From: CAIKZJ01 sp964626015
GTDB taxonomy: Bacteria > Bacteroidota > Ignavibacteria > Tepidaquicellales > Tepidaquicellaceae
Direction: 5' to 3'
Length of the DNA: 57,519 nt
Assembly (NCBI GenBank): GCA_964626015.1
Contig: CAZVCC010000014.1
Location: 1 to 57,519, forward strand
Part shown: positions 1 to 7,994 of the stretch, piece by piece
How positions within the stretch are numbered: the first letter of the stretch is position 1
Layout of the letters: each line of letters starts with the position of its first letter
Notes under the pieces: generated by a model
The model's input: the letters and a program-made list of their open reading frames with translations, nothing else
What the model was told of the DNA's origin: nothing
The model's database searches: none
Made by a program: the position numbers and the translations under genes

Positions 1-482
1 TACAAAATTAACCCTTTTTTAATTTCTCTAAAACCGATTTATTTAACATACGAGCACACAGAGCGCACAGAGAAAAAATTTGGTTATTGCTTAGAGATAG
101 AGAGAATGAATTTTCACCGAGAACACAGAGATAAATCGGAGGGCACAGAGAAAAAATTTGTTTATTGCTTAGAGATAGAGAATTTTTACCGAGAGCACAG
201 AGATAAAACGGAGGGCACAGAGAAAACATTTATTTATTGCTTAGAGATAGATAGTAAAGAATTTTCACCGAGAACAAAGAGATAAATCGGAGGGCACAGA
301 GAAAATATAATTTAGAGCTAAGAGATGGAGAATTTTCACCGAGAGCACAGAGTAGAGTAATATTTGGCAAAGAGACGGGATGCCTTCCAAAACTTGAGTT
401 TGGGAAGGAGGGTTTAAAATTTTTACCGCAGAGGTTGCAGAGAAGGCAGAAAGAAAATATTATTTAATGGTAAGAGACAAAT
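1..482. repeat. Degenerate tandem CACAGAG-type repeat region
   Basis: No gene is supported here. The stretch is built from about four imperfect units of 71-79 bases. Each contains a block reading ACCGAGA(G/A)CACAGAGATAA, then CGGAGGGCACAGAGAAAA, then TTATTGCTTAGAGATAGA. The ACCGAGA blocks begin near 116, 188, 267 and 338. The tail (about 425-460) carries the variant CCGCAGAGGTTGCAGAGAAGGCAGA, related to repeats near 22833 and 23836. Purine-rich repeats of this look occur in intergenic DNA of many environmental bacteria and give spurious ORFs; their origin is not known to me. Confidence 0.8.
383..408. repeat. Dispersed palindrome, copy 1
   Basis: A near-perfect inverted repeat with arms CCTTCCAAAACT and AGTTTGGGAAGG around a two-base centre. 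A second copy, with a perfect 12-bp stem, lies at 23038-23063 and differs by one base. Both sit in repeat-rich intergenic DNA, so this looks like a mobile or amplified palindromic unit rather than a gene-specific terminator. Confidence 0.7.
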
Positions 483-490
483 ATTAGATT

Positions 491-1516
491 TTGATTTATA
501 GAACAATAAGAACAATACTGTTTAAGTTTGATCCTGAAACCGTTCACAACATGGTATTCAGGGTTTTGCCTTTAATAAGATGGTCTTTTCCGATGCTGAG
601 ACAATTTTATTCTTTTGAAGATGTCTCGAATAAATTTACGATAAAAGATTTGAAGTTCAGGAACAGGCTTGGCGTAGCGGCGGGGCTTGATAAAAACGGG
701 GAGGTGATAGAGTTCTGGGACGCAGTAGGATTCTCACATGTTGAGGTTGGAACGGTGACCCCCCTGCCTCAGGATGGCAATCCAAAGCCGCGTCTTTTCA
801 GGCTAATTAAGGATGAAGGAATAATAAACCGGATGGGGTTTAATAATGAAGGGGCAGAAAAACTAAGAGAAAGAATTTTAAAAGCAAAGAAAAGAACGAG
901 GAAAGATTTTATAGTCGGGATTAACATCGGAAAGAACAAGGATACACCGCTGGAAAAAGCATCGGAAGATTACGTAAAATGTCTTGATGTGCTATACGAT
1001 GCAGGAGATTATTTTACGATAAACATTTCTTCGCCGAATACAGAGGGGCTGCGCAAACTGCAGGAAGACAAGCAATTGAACAACCTGCTTTTTGAGATAA
1101 TAATGAAACGGAATGAGATTATCAGAACGAAGAACTTGCCCGAGAAATGCATATTTCTAAAGATTGCGCCCGATTTGAATGATGATGAGATAAAAACAAT
1201 TTACAATGCTGCGACTTATTACGGACTTGACGGGATAATAGCAACAAACACAACAGTTACAAGAGAGAACCTTATATCACAAATTGAAGAAGAGGGCGGA
1301 CTTAGCGGAAAGCCTGTTAAGGGCAAGGCTGACATAGTTTTGAAAAAACTGAATGAACTTAATGAAGGAAATAAGGATTTTGTTTTAATAGGAGCAGGCG
1401 GGGTGTTCAACAAGTCGGACTACAAAGACAAGATGATACTTGGCGCTGAGATAGTGCAAGTTTACACAGGATTAATTTACGAGGGATTCGGCATCACTAA
1501 TAAAATATTAAAATAA
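491..1516 (+). CDS. pyrD: Dihydroorotate dehydrogenase (quinone), class 2
   Basis: This enzyme oxidises dihydroorotate to orotate in pyrimidine synthesis and passes electrons through FMN to membrane quinone. The 341-residue protein matches the class 2 length (E. coli about 336). Visible motifs are FDPETVH near the N-terminus (the membrane-associated helix of class 2 enzymes), GVAAGLDKNGE for FMN binding, NRMGFNN, NISSPNTEGLR carrying the class 2 catalytic serine, FLKIAPDL, ATNTT and GAGGV. The start codon is TTG at 491. The next ATG, at residue 21, would remove the conserved FDPE helix, so TTG is preferred. No clear ribosome binding site is seen. A rhomboid gene follows 8 bases downstream, probably co-transcribed. 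Confidence 0.95.
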   Translation: MIYRTIRTILFKFDPETVHNMVFRVLPLIRWSFPMLRQFYSFEDVSNKFTIKDLKFRNRLGVAAGLDKNGEVIEFWDAVGFSHVEVGTVTPLPQDGNPKPRLFRLIKDEGIINRMGFNNEGAEKLRERILKAKKRTRKDFIVGINIGKNKDTPLEKASEDYVKCLDVLYDAGDYFTINISSPNTEGLRKLQEDKQLNNLLFEIIMKRNEIIRTKNLPEKCIFLKIAPDLNDDEIKTIYNAATYYGLDGIIATNTTVTRENLISQIEEEGGLSGKPVKGKADIVLKKLNELNEGNKDFVLIGAGGVFNKSDYKDKMILGAEIVQVYTGLIYEGFGITNKILK

Positions 1517-1524
1517 GAATAAGA

Positions 1525-2139
1525 ATGGACGCACCCATAACATATACATTACTATTTGCAAACATTGCAATTTATATCTGGATAAGATACATGAAACCGG
1601 ATTACTTTGAGAAGTTTGCAGAGTGGCCTTACGAAATAGTTAATCATCATAAATACTATCAGGTAATAACCTCTGCATTTCTACATGCAGACCTTATGCA
1701 TATAGCTTTTAATATGTTTACGCTGTTTTCGTTCGGGCCTGTACTGGAGGGGATGTTTGTTATGAACTTCGGTCAGGTTTTAGGGAGTCTATATTTCTTT
1801 TTGATTTACTTTATAAGTCTGTTATCGGGTTCGCTGTTAACTCTAGTGTTCAATTATAAGAATCCGAATTACGTAGCAGTAGGAGCATCGGGAGCAATTT
1901 CCGGGATAATATTTTCTTATGTACTCTTTTTCCCATTCAGCAAATTACTTGTATTCTTTATACCGATGCCTGCATTTCTGTTTGCTTTTGTTTATGTGGG
2001 AGTATCGATTTACGGAGTAAAGAATAAGTTCGGAAACATAGGACACGAGGCACATTTAGGCGGAGCGCTTGGAGGGGTACTGGCTACATTTATACTGATA
2101 GATGGTGCGTTTAAGTTTTTTCTATCGCACTTCAGTTAG
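1525..2139 (+). CDS. Rhomboid family intramembrane serine protease
   Basis: A polytopic membrane protein of 204 residues with the rhomboid core. HxxxN is at residues 59-63 (HIAFN), the catalytic serine is Ser122 in GASG, and the catalytic histidine is His177 in GHEAHLGG. The family cuts transmembrane substrates within the bilayer by a Ser-His dyad. About six hydrophobic segments are visible and there is no extra soluble domain. It lies just downstream of pyrD, so the two are probably one transcript, although the functions are unrelated. The stop overlaps by 4 bases the stop of the convergent sigma-operon gene. The substrate cannot be inferred. Confidence 0.93.
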   Translation: MDAPITYTLLFANIAIYIWIRYMKPDYFEKFAEWPYEIVNHHKYYQVITSAFLHADLMHIAFNMFTLFSFGPVLEGMFVMNFGQVLGSLYFFLIYFISLLSGSLLTLVFNYKNPNYVAVGASGAISGIIFSYVLFFPFSKLLVFFIPMPAFLFAFVYVGVSIYGVKNKFGNIGHEAHLGGALGGVLATFILIDGAFKFFLSHFS

Positions 2140-2561
2140 TTGTAGCCACGCTTAAGCACTGCTTTTTCAAGAAAAGTAAACAGGATTATTGCTGCTATGA
2201 TGCCACCAAAATAAAGCAGGATATTTTCCGTGAATGAAATACCAATTAGCGAATAGAGCCGCTGGTTAATGGAATCGAACATACCTGATAAAAGAGAGAA
2301 TATACCTTCCTGGTCTCCTCTTTCACCTGAACCACTACCGAGTAACACAAGCAGGACAACACCTGAGGTTATGACTGCGCCAGCAATAGCAATTATCAAA
2401 ATATTAAGATAACTAAAAGTTCTTTTATCTTCTTTCCTGAATACTTTTGTGAGTTCAATTTCTTTCATAAGGTTTTCAGTAAAAGTGCTGCTTGTTTTTT
2501 CGAGCAGCGCACTTTCGAAGCTTTTATCAACAAACCTGTTTATATTATTATTATTTTCCAT
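2136..2561 (-). CDS. Small membrane protein, putative anti-sigma factor
   Basis: A 141-residue protein with a soluble N-terminus (about residues 1-48), a transmembrane segment near 51-74, a Gly/Ser linker and a second transmembrane segment near 112-132. The N-terminal stretch with FTENLMKEIEL resembles the short cytosolic helices of membrane proteins encoded next to ECF sigma factors in Bacteroidota. It starts 3 bases after the sigma gene stop and ends the five-gene operon. An anti-sigma role is inferred from position and topology only; no ZAS zinc motif (HxxxCxxC) is present. Confidence 0.7.
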   Translation of the reverse strand: MENNNNINRFVDKSFESALLEKTSSTFTENLMKEIELTKVFRKEDKRTFSYLNILIIAIAGAVITSGVVLLVLLGSGSGERGDQEGIFSLLSGMFDSINQRLYSLIGISFTENILLYFGGIIAAIILFTFLEKAVLKRGYN

Positions 2562-2564
2562 TAA

Positions 2565-3209
2565 TTAAACCTTAATATATTCTAACAATTCTTCTTTATT
2601 AAAATGCCTAAACAGCAGTTCTTTCATTTTCTCTTTAGCTCTGAATATTCTGTTTTTAACAGTACCAACGGGTATTTTCAGAATACCAGAGATTTCTTCG
2701 TGCGAGAGGTCGTTGAGAAAGAACATGTTAAGAATCACCGAGTACTGTTCCGGAATGGCATTAATATACTGATTTATAATATTTTTTATTTCAGATTCTG
2801 TCACTCTCTTATCTGTTGAATACTCTGCTGTGTTAACTTCGTTTTTATCAATCTTAGTTTCGAAATTAAAACTAAGTTCATCCCCTTCGTTGTAGTTTGA
2901 ATCGTTAATTTCGATTGATGTAACGTTGAAACTTCTAACATTGTACTTTCTGTAAAGGTCAACCGCTGAGTTGTAAACTATTGAGTAGAAGTAAGTAGAG
3001 AACTTTGACTTTGCTTCATAGTTTCCGTTCATGATAGCCCTGTAAAGTTTCATGAAAGCATCCTGCAGCGAGTCTTCGGCTTCTTCCCTGTTTTTAAGAA
3101 TCTTCATAGTCAGGGAAAAAGCTTTGTCTTTATAAGCGTTCGCAATCTCTGAAAAAAGCTGTGATTCACCATTTTGTATTCGCTTTACTATATCGCTATT
3201 TACTTCCAC
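2565..3209 (-). CDS. ECF-type RNA polymerase sigma factor
   Basis: A 214-residue sigma-70 family protein. Region 2 is recognisable (AYKDKAFSLTMKILKNREEAEDSLQDAFMKL split over about residues 25-56, then FSTYFYSIVYNSAVDLYRK), and so is region 4 (IPEQYSVILNMFFLNDLSHEEISGILKIPVGTVKNRIFRAKEKM in overview, about 152-197). The linker between them is acidic and Asn-rich. The start is GTG. It is the fourth gene of a five-gene operon in which upstream genes encode envelope proteins and the downstream gene a probable anti-sigma factor. This suggests self-regulated control of a small envelope regulon. The target promoter motif is unknown. Confidence 0.93.
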   Translation of the reverse strand: MEVNSDIVKRIQNGESQLFSEIANAYKDKAFSLTMKILKNREEAEDSLQDAFMKLYRAIMNGNYEAKSKFSTYFYSIVYNSAVDLYRKYNVRSFNVTSIEINDSNYNEGDELSFNFETKIDKNEVNTAEYSTDKRVTESEIKNIINQYINAIPEQYSVILNMFFLNDLSHEEISGILKIPVGTVKNRIFRAKEKMKELLFRHFNKEELLEYIKV

Positions 3210-3218
3210 CTCAATCAG

Positions 3219-4028
3219 TTACTTTTTATCGATGGTTATTTTTCCGTTAGTTGTTTCGATTTTAACACTCTTATCACCGTCTTTAAGCGTACCCTTAAAC
3301 TCGTTCTTTCTTTCCGTAATATTTGTGAACTCCAAATCGTTACGGGATATCTTACCATTTCTTGTCTGCAGTTCAAACACACCTGAGAAATCATTTCCAA
3401 CGTCCAGTTTGACTCCACCATTAGTGGTCTCGAAATCAATGCCTTTTGTAGAGTCGAGCTCAGCCGAAATACTACCGTTTGTTAGAGCAATTTTCAAATT
3501 ACCATAAACATTTTTTACTTTGATGCTACCATTAGTAAGGTCTGCGGTAACATTATTGTTAAAATCCCTGAGGTCAACTTTTCCGTTAGTGCCTTCAACC
3601 TCTATTTCAATACCTGAGGGGACGAAGATAGTATAGTCAGTTTCGTCCATTGTTCCAAAATTAAACTGAAATCTAAAGCCACGATTATTCTTTTTATCGG
3701 ATTCAGACAAAATAATAGTTTTGCCTGTGGTATCGATATTAAACACTACATCATCAACAGGCATGTCAAGTTCTTTCTTTGTAAGATATTTAACTATATC
3801 AGCTTTAATTTTAACAATACTATCGTTATCACTTTTTCTGATGTTAACGCTACCGTTAGGATTGGAAACGATAAGTTTCTGATAATCAGCAGAATTTAAA
3901 ACAAGGTCTTTAGTAATTGTCTTTGGATACCTTTTTTTCATTAGATTACATCCCTGAAAGACTATCAGCATTACGGTCACGAGAAGAATTAAAGCAATCC
4001 AGATGAAATATTTGCTATTGTTTTTCAT
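3219..4028 (-). CDS. DUF4097-family beta-strand repeat lipoprotein
   Basis: A 269-residue protein with an N-terminal hydrophobic segment ending in FQGC, a lipobox-like site. Short beta-strand repeats of the type TNGSI / TNGKV / TRNGKI follow, about every 18-25 residues from residue 145 to the end. This pattern is typical of DUF4097/DUF4098 putative adhesins, which form right-handed beta structures. These proteins are often encoded with sigma/anti-sigma or transporter genes in Bacteroidota; their biochemical role is unknown. It starts 11 bases after the preceding membrane gene and ends 9 bases before the sigma factor. Confidence 0.85.
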   Translation of the reverse strand: MKNNSKYFIWIALILLVTVMLIVFQGCNLMKKRYPKTITKDLVLNSADYQKLIVSNPNGSVNIRKSDNDSIVKIKADIVKYLTKKELDMPVDDVVFNIDTTGKTIILSESDKKNNRGFRFQFNFGTMDETDYTIFVPSGIEIEVEGTNGKVDLRDFNNNVTADLTNGSIKVKNVYGNLKIALTNGSISAELDSTKGIDFETTNGGVKLDVGNDFSGVFELQTRNGKISRNDLEFTNITERKNEFKGTLKDGDKSVKIETTNGKITIDKK

Positions 4029-4039
4029 GTCAGTCCGAA

Positions 4040-4447
4040 TTAATTGTTAGTTAAATTCTGTTTATTTGATTGGTCGTCGTTTAACTTACCACGAACGAGC
4101 AGGTAATAGACAACAAATCCAAGACCGATAGAAAGCATAATAAGTCCGAAAGTAACGCCATCGTTAAAATCGTATAATTCCTGAAGTACATTTGCGGTAA
4201 AAATACCAGCACCGAGAAACAGGAAGAGAATACCCCATTTTAATGCACCGTATGGATTTCTTGGTTTCTTTTCTGATTCGGAAAAGAATTTTCTTGCTTC
4301 TTCGGGGGTGAAGCCCTTTTCAATAAGCCTCATTTTTTCCCTATGTTTTGTGTATATAATCCAGAAAACGAGAAGCAAAGGTAATCCGATTGTAAATAGT
4401 ATCCCGAATATGGGAACCAAAATTTCCTGAAGGTCATGCCCAGTCAT
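4040..4447 (-). CDS. DUF6249-like small membrane protein
   Basis: A 135-residue protein with three hydrophobic segments: one near the N-terminus after MTGHDLQEILVPI, and two in the C-terminal half. A cytoplasmic charged stretch HREKMRLIEKGFTPEEARKFF lies between the first two. The IEKGFTPEEA pattern is seen in a family of small proteins common near ECF sigma factors in Bacteroidota. The open frame extends upstream to 4495. I place the start at the ATG at 4447 because a good AAAGGAG ribosome binding site lies just upstream and the first membrane helix begins soon after. Function unknown. Confidence 0.75.
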   Translation of the reverse strand: MTGHDLQEILVPIFGILFTIGLPLLLVFWIIYTKHREKMRLIEKGFTPEEARKFFSESEKKPRNPYGALKWGILFLFLGAGIFTANVLQELYDFNDGVTFGLIMLSIGLGFVVYYLLVRGKLNDDQSNKQNLTNN

Positions 4448-4506
4448 TTTAAAACTCCTTTCATTTTTTCTTGTTGAGACGTAACAAGCAGGCAAAAGGT
4501 TTCAAA

Positions 4507-5076
4507 TCACTCAAAGGATTTAATATAGTTAATATTCCACTTCTCAACTTTAGAAAGCATGTTATCAACATTGTAATACCTTGGGTCGTACCAAGATTTA
4601 CTTTCGAAATGATTTTTAATACTCATGTTAGAAGTGAAAATATAACCATGCCGGGCATAGATTTCATTCCTCATTACACTAAGCTCCCATTTAGAGCGGC
4701 CAGCAATATCATTATAACTCAGGTATCTGAGAGAACCCTCGGGATAACTTCCCGGGGTGCCATAATTATTTCTTTCGACTCTTGTGTTACTGTTTGAAGA
4801 AGTGTTTCTGCGTGTATCTTCCCGAGAATCGTTTTTGTTCTTTTCGATATCAAGCTCTTTTTCTTTCAACTCAAGTTCTTTTTCCTTAAGTTCAAGCTCT
4901 TTTTTTCTGAGCTCATTATCTGAGTTTGGTTTGTCGGGAGGCAGCTCCTGATTTTCTGTAGTAACCTGTTCCTTTTTGTCTGAATCCGATTTCTTGTTGT
5001 CCTGAAGCAATGATTTAATTTTATTGCATCCTGTAAATAGGAATAAAAGCAGCGTAAAAATAATAATTTTTTTCAT
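4507..5076 (-). CDS. Lipoprotein with C-terminal YARHG domain
   Basis: A 189-residue predicted lipoprotein: signal peptide with lipobox LFTGC, then a highly charged coiled-coil made of near-exact heptads (LELKEKE repeated, about residues 58-80), a Ser/Asn/Arg-rich linker, and a C-terminal YARHG domain (about 118-188). The domain contains the signature IYARHGYIF and the aromatic-rich SWYDPRYYN. YARHG domains are extracellular and of unknown ligand. It is the first gene of the sigma-factor operon and has a Bacteroidota-type promoter about 40 bases upstream. It may sense or bind a cell-envelope component for this regulon; that is inference. Confidence 0.88.
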   Translation of the reverse strand: MKKIIIFTLLLFLFTGCNKIKSLLQDNKKSDSDKKEQVTTENQELPPDKPNSDNELRKKELELKEKELELKEKELDIEKNKNDSREDTRRNTSSNSNTRVERNNYGTPGSYPEGSLRYLSYNDIAGRSKWELSVMRNEIYARHGYIFTSNMSIKNHFESKSWYDPRYYNVDNMLSKVEKWNINYIKSFE

Positions 5077-5114
5077 AATATATTACTTTTGTTTTGGTTG
5101 GATTATACCTAATT

Positions 5115-5145
5115 CAAATTTAAAGTTAATGGCTTGTAAAATCAA
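5115..5145 (-). promoter_or_regulatory. Bacteroidota-type promoter of the sigma-factor operon
   Basis: On the minus strand TTG (5145-5143) is followed after 20 bases by TAAATTTG (5122-5115). This fits the Bacteroidota housekeeping pattern TTG-N19-21-TAnnTTTG. The -7 box lies 39 bases before the ATG at 5076, a normal leader length. Confidence 0.6.
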
Positions 5146-5154
5146 GTAATAATG

Positions 5155-5180
5155 AAAAAGGTCATCGGACGATGACCTTT
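5155..5180 (-). terminator. Rho-independent terminator of the ATP-grasp/KamA operon
   Basis: A perfect inverted repeat with arms AAAGGTCATCG (5157-5167) and CGATGACCTTT (5170-5180). Read on the minus strand the hairpin is followed by a T run (complement of the A run at 5155-5159). It lies 26 bases after the kamA stop and ends that transcript before the sigma-operon promoter. Confidence 0.85.
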
Positions 5181-5205
5181 GGTATAAGTTATATTTCAAA
5201 TAGAG

Positions 5206-6372
5206 TCAGTTTTCAATACTCATTACAGGCTGTTTCAGATTTTTAACGAGTTCTGTATCGGAAATAACCTGCTGCTGTTTCTTTCTTTTATTCTTTCTAA
5301 GATAAACTGTTTTATCTGTTACTTGTGATTCATCTTTAGCCTCAGGATATTCATAAATATTATATTTGAAATTCCGAAGAATAATTTTATTTTCATCTTT
5401 CGATATGACATAATTCGGAAGCATTGGAATCTTGCCTCCGCCTCCGGGGGCGTCGATAACGAACTGAGGGACGGCGAGTCCGGATATGTGACCGCGGAGT
5501 TTATCCATAATATCGAGTCCAACGCTTAAAGGTGTTCTGAAATGGTTAGCACCCTTAGTGAGGTCTGCCTGATAGATATAATACGGACGGACTCTCATAG
5601 CAAGAAGACCTTTCATGAGCTCTTTCATTGTTTCAGCGTTATCATTAACCCCTTTCATTAATACCGCCTGATTACCGACGGGACATCCAGCATCAACGAG
5701 CATGGCACAAGCTTTTTTGCTTTCTTCGGTAATTTCCCAAGGATGATTGAAGTGAGTATTAATATAAATAGGGTGATACTTCTTTAGCATATTAACAAGC
5801 TTTGGGGTGATACGTTGAGGAAGGACGCATGGCATTTTAGTACCAAGGCGAATAATCTGTATATGTTTGATTTCGCGCAGACGGGCAAGGACTTTTTCAA
5901 GCATAGCATCAGTCAGCATAAGGGGGTCACCGCCAGAAAGAATAACATCACTGATTTCAGTATGTTGTTCGAGGTAGTTGAAAGCAGATTCGAAAGTTCT
6001 CATAGATATTTTATGGGAGTCACCGACTTTACGTTTGCGGGTGCAGAACCTGCAGTAGAGGCCGCATTGCGAAGTCACGAGAAAGAGAGCTCTATCGGGA
6101 TATCTATGAGTAATGTTAGGAACGGGACTCATATCATCTTCGTTCAACGGGTCTTCCGGAGCGTCGATATCTTCAAGCTCAACTTCGTCAGGAACGCACT
6201 GACGCCAGATAGGGTCGTTAGGTTCTCTGATAAGGGATAAGTAGTAAGGGTTAATTCTTGCCTGAAAGAATTTATCAAGCTTAGAAGCGACCTCGTGCTT
6301 AATCCCAAATTTCTCGACGAGCTGGTCAACAGAATGAACACTGTCGCGAATCATTTGTTGCCAAAGTTCCAT
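5206..6372 (-). CDS. kamA: Lysine 2,3-aminomutase family radical SAM enzyme
   Basis: A 388-residue radical SAM/PLP enzyme. The [4Fe-4S] motif is Cys103-Cys107-Cys110 in CGLYCRFCTRKR, the SAM-binding SGGDPL is at 146-151, and the PLP lysine is Lys314 in DAPGGGGKIP. Asp270 and Asp307 keep the 37- and 7-residue spacing of the two aspartates (Asp293, Asp330) and PLP lysine (Lys337) that hold the lysine side chain in clostridial lysine 2,3-aminomutase. Glutamate 2,3-aminomutase has Lys and Asn there. The predicted reaction is therefore L-lysine to L-beta-lysine. The C-terminal tail is longer than in the EF-P modifying enzyme EpmB. A clear AAGGA site precedes the ATG. It is last in an operon with a GNAT and two ATP-grasp ligases. 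Confidence 0.92.
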   Translation of the reverse strand: MELWQQMIRDSVHSVDQLVEKFGIKHEVASKLDKFFQARINPYYLSLIREPNDPIWRQCVPDEVELEDIDAPEDPLNEDDMSPVPNITHRYPDRALFLVTSQCGLYCRFCTRKRKVGDSHKISMRTFESAFNYLEQHTEISDVILSGGDPLMLTDAMLEKVLARLREIKHIQIIRLGTKMPCVLPQRITPKLVNMLKKYHPIYINTHFNHPWEITEESKKACAMLVDAGCPVGNQAVLMKGVNDNAETMKELMKGLLAMRVRPYYIYQADLTKGANHFRTPLSVGLDIMDKLRGHISGLAVPQFVIDAPGGGGKIPMLPNYVISKDENKIILRNFKYNIYEYPEAKDESQVTDKTVYLRKNKRKKQQQVISDTELVKNLKQPVMSIEN

Positions 6373-6415
6373 AAAGTTTTCCTTATATTAATTATTAAAT
6401 AATTTAAACTCTAAT

Positions 6416-6886
6416 TCAGAGATACTTTCCATAAATCACCAAAGAATCTCCGATGTTGTAAAAATCTTTTATTTCAACTAACTCTTTGTATAAGTTCTTA
6501 AGGTAAAATTTTCTTTCTTTCTCGTAAGAAGGTTTACCACTTGTTTCGATTAAAATTAATCTTACAGATTGATCTTTCAAATAATTTTCTATGTAATCTA
6601 TCAGTTTACTTCCAATACCTTTCGACTGGACGTTTGGATTAACGGCAATCCAGTACAGGTCGTAAGTGCCTGTCGTTAATGGTCTTGGACCAACGCATAC
6701 GTAGCCGTTGATATCTTTGTTTTCTGCTTCGTCGACAAATATTTCATAATCCTTTTGAGCAGGGTCGTTGATATAAACATCTACGAGTTCCATTGCAATC
6801 TTTATCTCTTCGGGATTAAAGTTATTTGTATCAAAGAGAATTTTCTCAATTTTGTTCCTATCAGTATTTAAAAGATTGCGTATCAT
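6416..6886 (-). CDS. GNAT family N-acetyltransferase
   Basis: A 156-residue single-domain GNAT. The acetyl-CoA loop QSKGIG is at about residues 87-92 after strand YWIAVNP, and the C-terminal half ends FYLKNLYKELVEIKDFY, the usual GNAT tail. The frame is open to 6940, but the ATG at 6886 gives the usual family start (MIRNLL) and lies 4 bases beyond the upstream stop, so I chose it. It sits between the ATP-grasp pair and kamA. It might acetylate beta-lysine or a beta-lysyl product. It is much shorter than the characterised beta-lysine acetyltransferase AblB (about 270 residues), so equivalence is not assured. Confidence 0.88.
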   Translation of the reverse strand: MIRNLLNTDRNKIEKILFDTNNFNPEEIKIAMELVDVYINDPAQKDYEIFVDEAENKDINGYVCVGPRPLTTGTYDLYWIAVNPNVQSKGIGSKLIDYIENYLKDQSVRLILIETSGKPSYEKERKFYLKNLYKELVEIKDFYNIGDSLVIYGKYL

Positions 6887-6890
6887 TAAA

Positions 6891-7994
6891 CTAAAGCTTT
6901 TCTGCAAATATTCTTTGCCATCTTTCCCAGGCAAAGTCAATAACTTTTGAAATCATCTGCTCATAGGTCCAGCCGTAAGCTTTGCCGCTTCTTGTAAAAC
7001 CAGTGTCTTCGTCAACGTCAGAAGAAATATCCGGATTAGGATTTAGTTCGAGAACATACGGTATTCCGTCTTTGACTCTAAAGTCAACTCGAGCATAATC
7101 GGATGCTCCGACGAGATGATAGACAGTTCGCGCCGTTTTTTGAATCAATGCTTCGAGTTCAGGAGATAGATTCTTTGCGGGGCAGACTGCTTTTGTACCC
7201 GCAAACTCAACCGTATTATACATCCACTTGCTGTTATAGCTGACAATTTTCGGAAGGTCAGCGGGCAGAGCGGAGAAGTCAATTTCTGAGATAGGAAATA
7301 CTATAAGATCGTTAATGTCTTTAACGACGTTACCGACGACGCTAACGTTTATTTCGCGACCGTCAATATATTGCTCGATTAATGCAGGCTGCTTATGCTT
7401 TTCAAGAACAAATTCAATACGGGTTTTTAGCTGAGCTTCATCATGGACTATCGAATTATTTTCTATACCTATACTTGCGTCTTCGCGAGAAGGTTTAACT
7501 ATTAAAGGATATTTGTCTTTTAACTTTGAATAACCTTCTTCATTAAGCTTTGACGGATTAGTAGAAATAAAATGTAATGCTGTCGGTATATCGTAATAGT
7601 TAAGAATCTCTTTTACACGTGCTTTATTTAAAGCAAGACCGAGTGTTAATGCTCGTGAACCCGTATAAGGAATTTTGAGCATTTCAAACAATGCAGCGAT
7701 AGTCATTTCCTGAGTAGGGTCGCCGTCGAGTGATTCGCAGAGATTAAAAATAATATCGGGTCTATTATTACGAAGTTCATCAATGAGTTTATAAGGGTCA
7801 AGTGCGACAGGAACGATTTTTGTTTCGTGGTTGCTTGTTTTAAGAGCACGCTGAACAGATTTCATTTCATCGAGAACACCGTACTCGCTCATATCTATTG
7901 CTTCATCAACTTTATCAATATCAGTAACACCATCATCCCAGATGCGGTCTTTAGTGTATTGAAGCGGGTCGTTATATAATATGCTAACTTTCAT
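6891..7994 (-). CDS. ATP-grasp ligase, D-Ala-D-Ala-ligase-like (second of pair)
   Basis: A 367-residue ATP-grasp protein. NLCES is near residue 84, the ATP lysine is in LIVKPSREDASIG (about 164-176), the hinge glutamate is in LIEQYIDGREINVSV (about 206-219), and the Mg ligands are in DYARVDFR (Asp304) and LELNPNPD (Glu316, Asn318). This is the core that activates a carboxylate as acyl phosphate and joins it to an amine. The N-terminal Gly-rich GGxSxE motif of true Ddl enzymes is missing, and the N-terminal 100 residues are unlike Ddl. A peptidoglycan role is therefore unlikely. The ATG directly follows the stop of the first ATP-grasp gene, implying coupled translation. Confidence 0.9.
   Translation of the reverse strand: MKVSILYNDPLQYTKDRIWDDGVTDIDKVDEAIDMSEYGVLDEMKSVQRALKTSNHETKIVPVALDPYKLIDELRNNRPDIIFNLCESLDGDPTQEMTIAALFEMLKIPYTGSRALTLGLALNKARVKEILNYYDIPTALHFISTNPSKLNEEGYSKLKDKYPLIVKPSREDASIGIENNSIVHDEAQLKTRIEFVLEKHKQPALIEQYIDGREINVSVVGNVVKDINDLIVFPISEIDFSALPADLPKIVSYNSKWMYNTVEFAGTKAVCPAKNLSPELEALIQKTARTVYHLVGASDYARVDFRVKDGIPYVLELNPNPDISSDVDEDTGFTRSGKAYGWTYEQMISKVIDFAWERWQRIFAEKL

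Noticed and set aside
8..229. 73-codon minus-strand open frame
   Set aside because: It is a translation of the CACAGAG tandem repeat, with repeated FSLCPP and LSLSN segments; no start signal and no protein-like composition.
1..482. Possible CRISPR array
   Set aside because: The spacing is 71-79 bases, the units vary throughout and there are no unique spacers of even length; no cas gene is present.
6887..6940. Upstream extension of the GNAT gene
   Set aside because: It overlaps the ATP-grasp gene by 50 bases and adds residues not typical of the family; the ATG at 6886 sits 4 bases after that gene.
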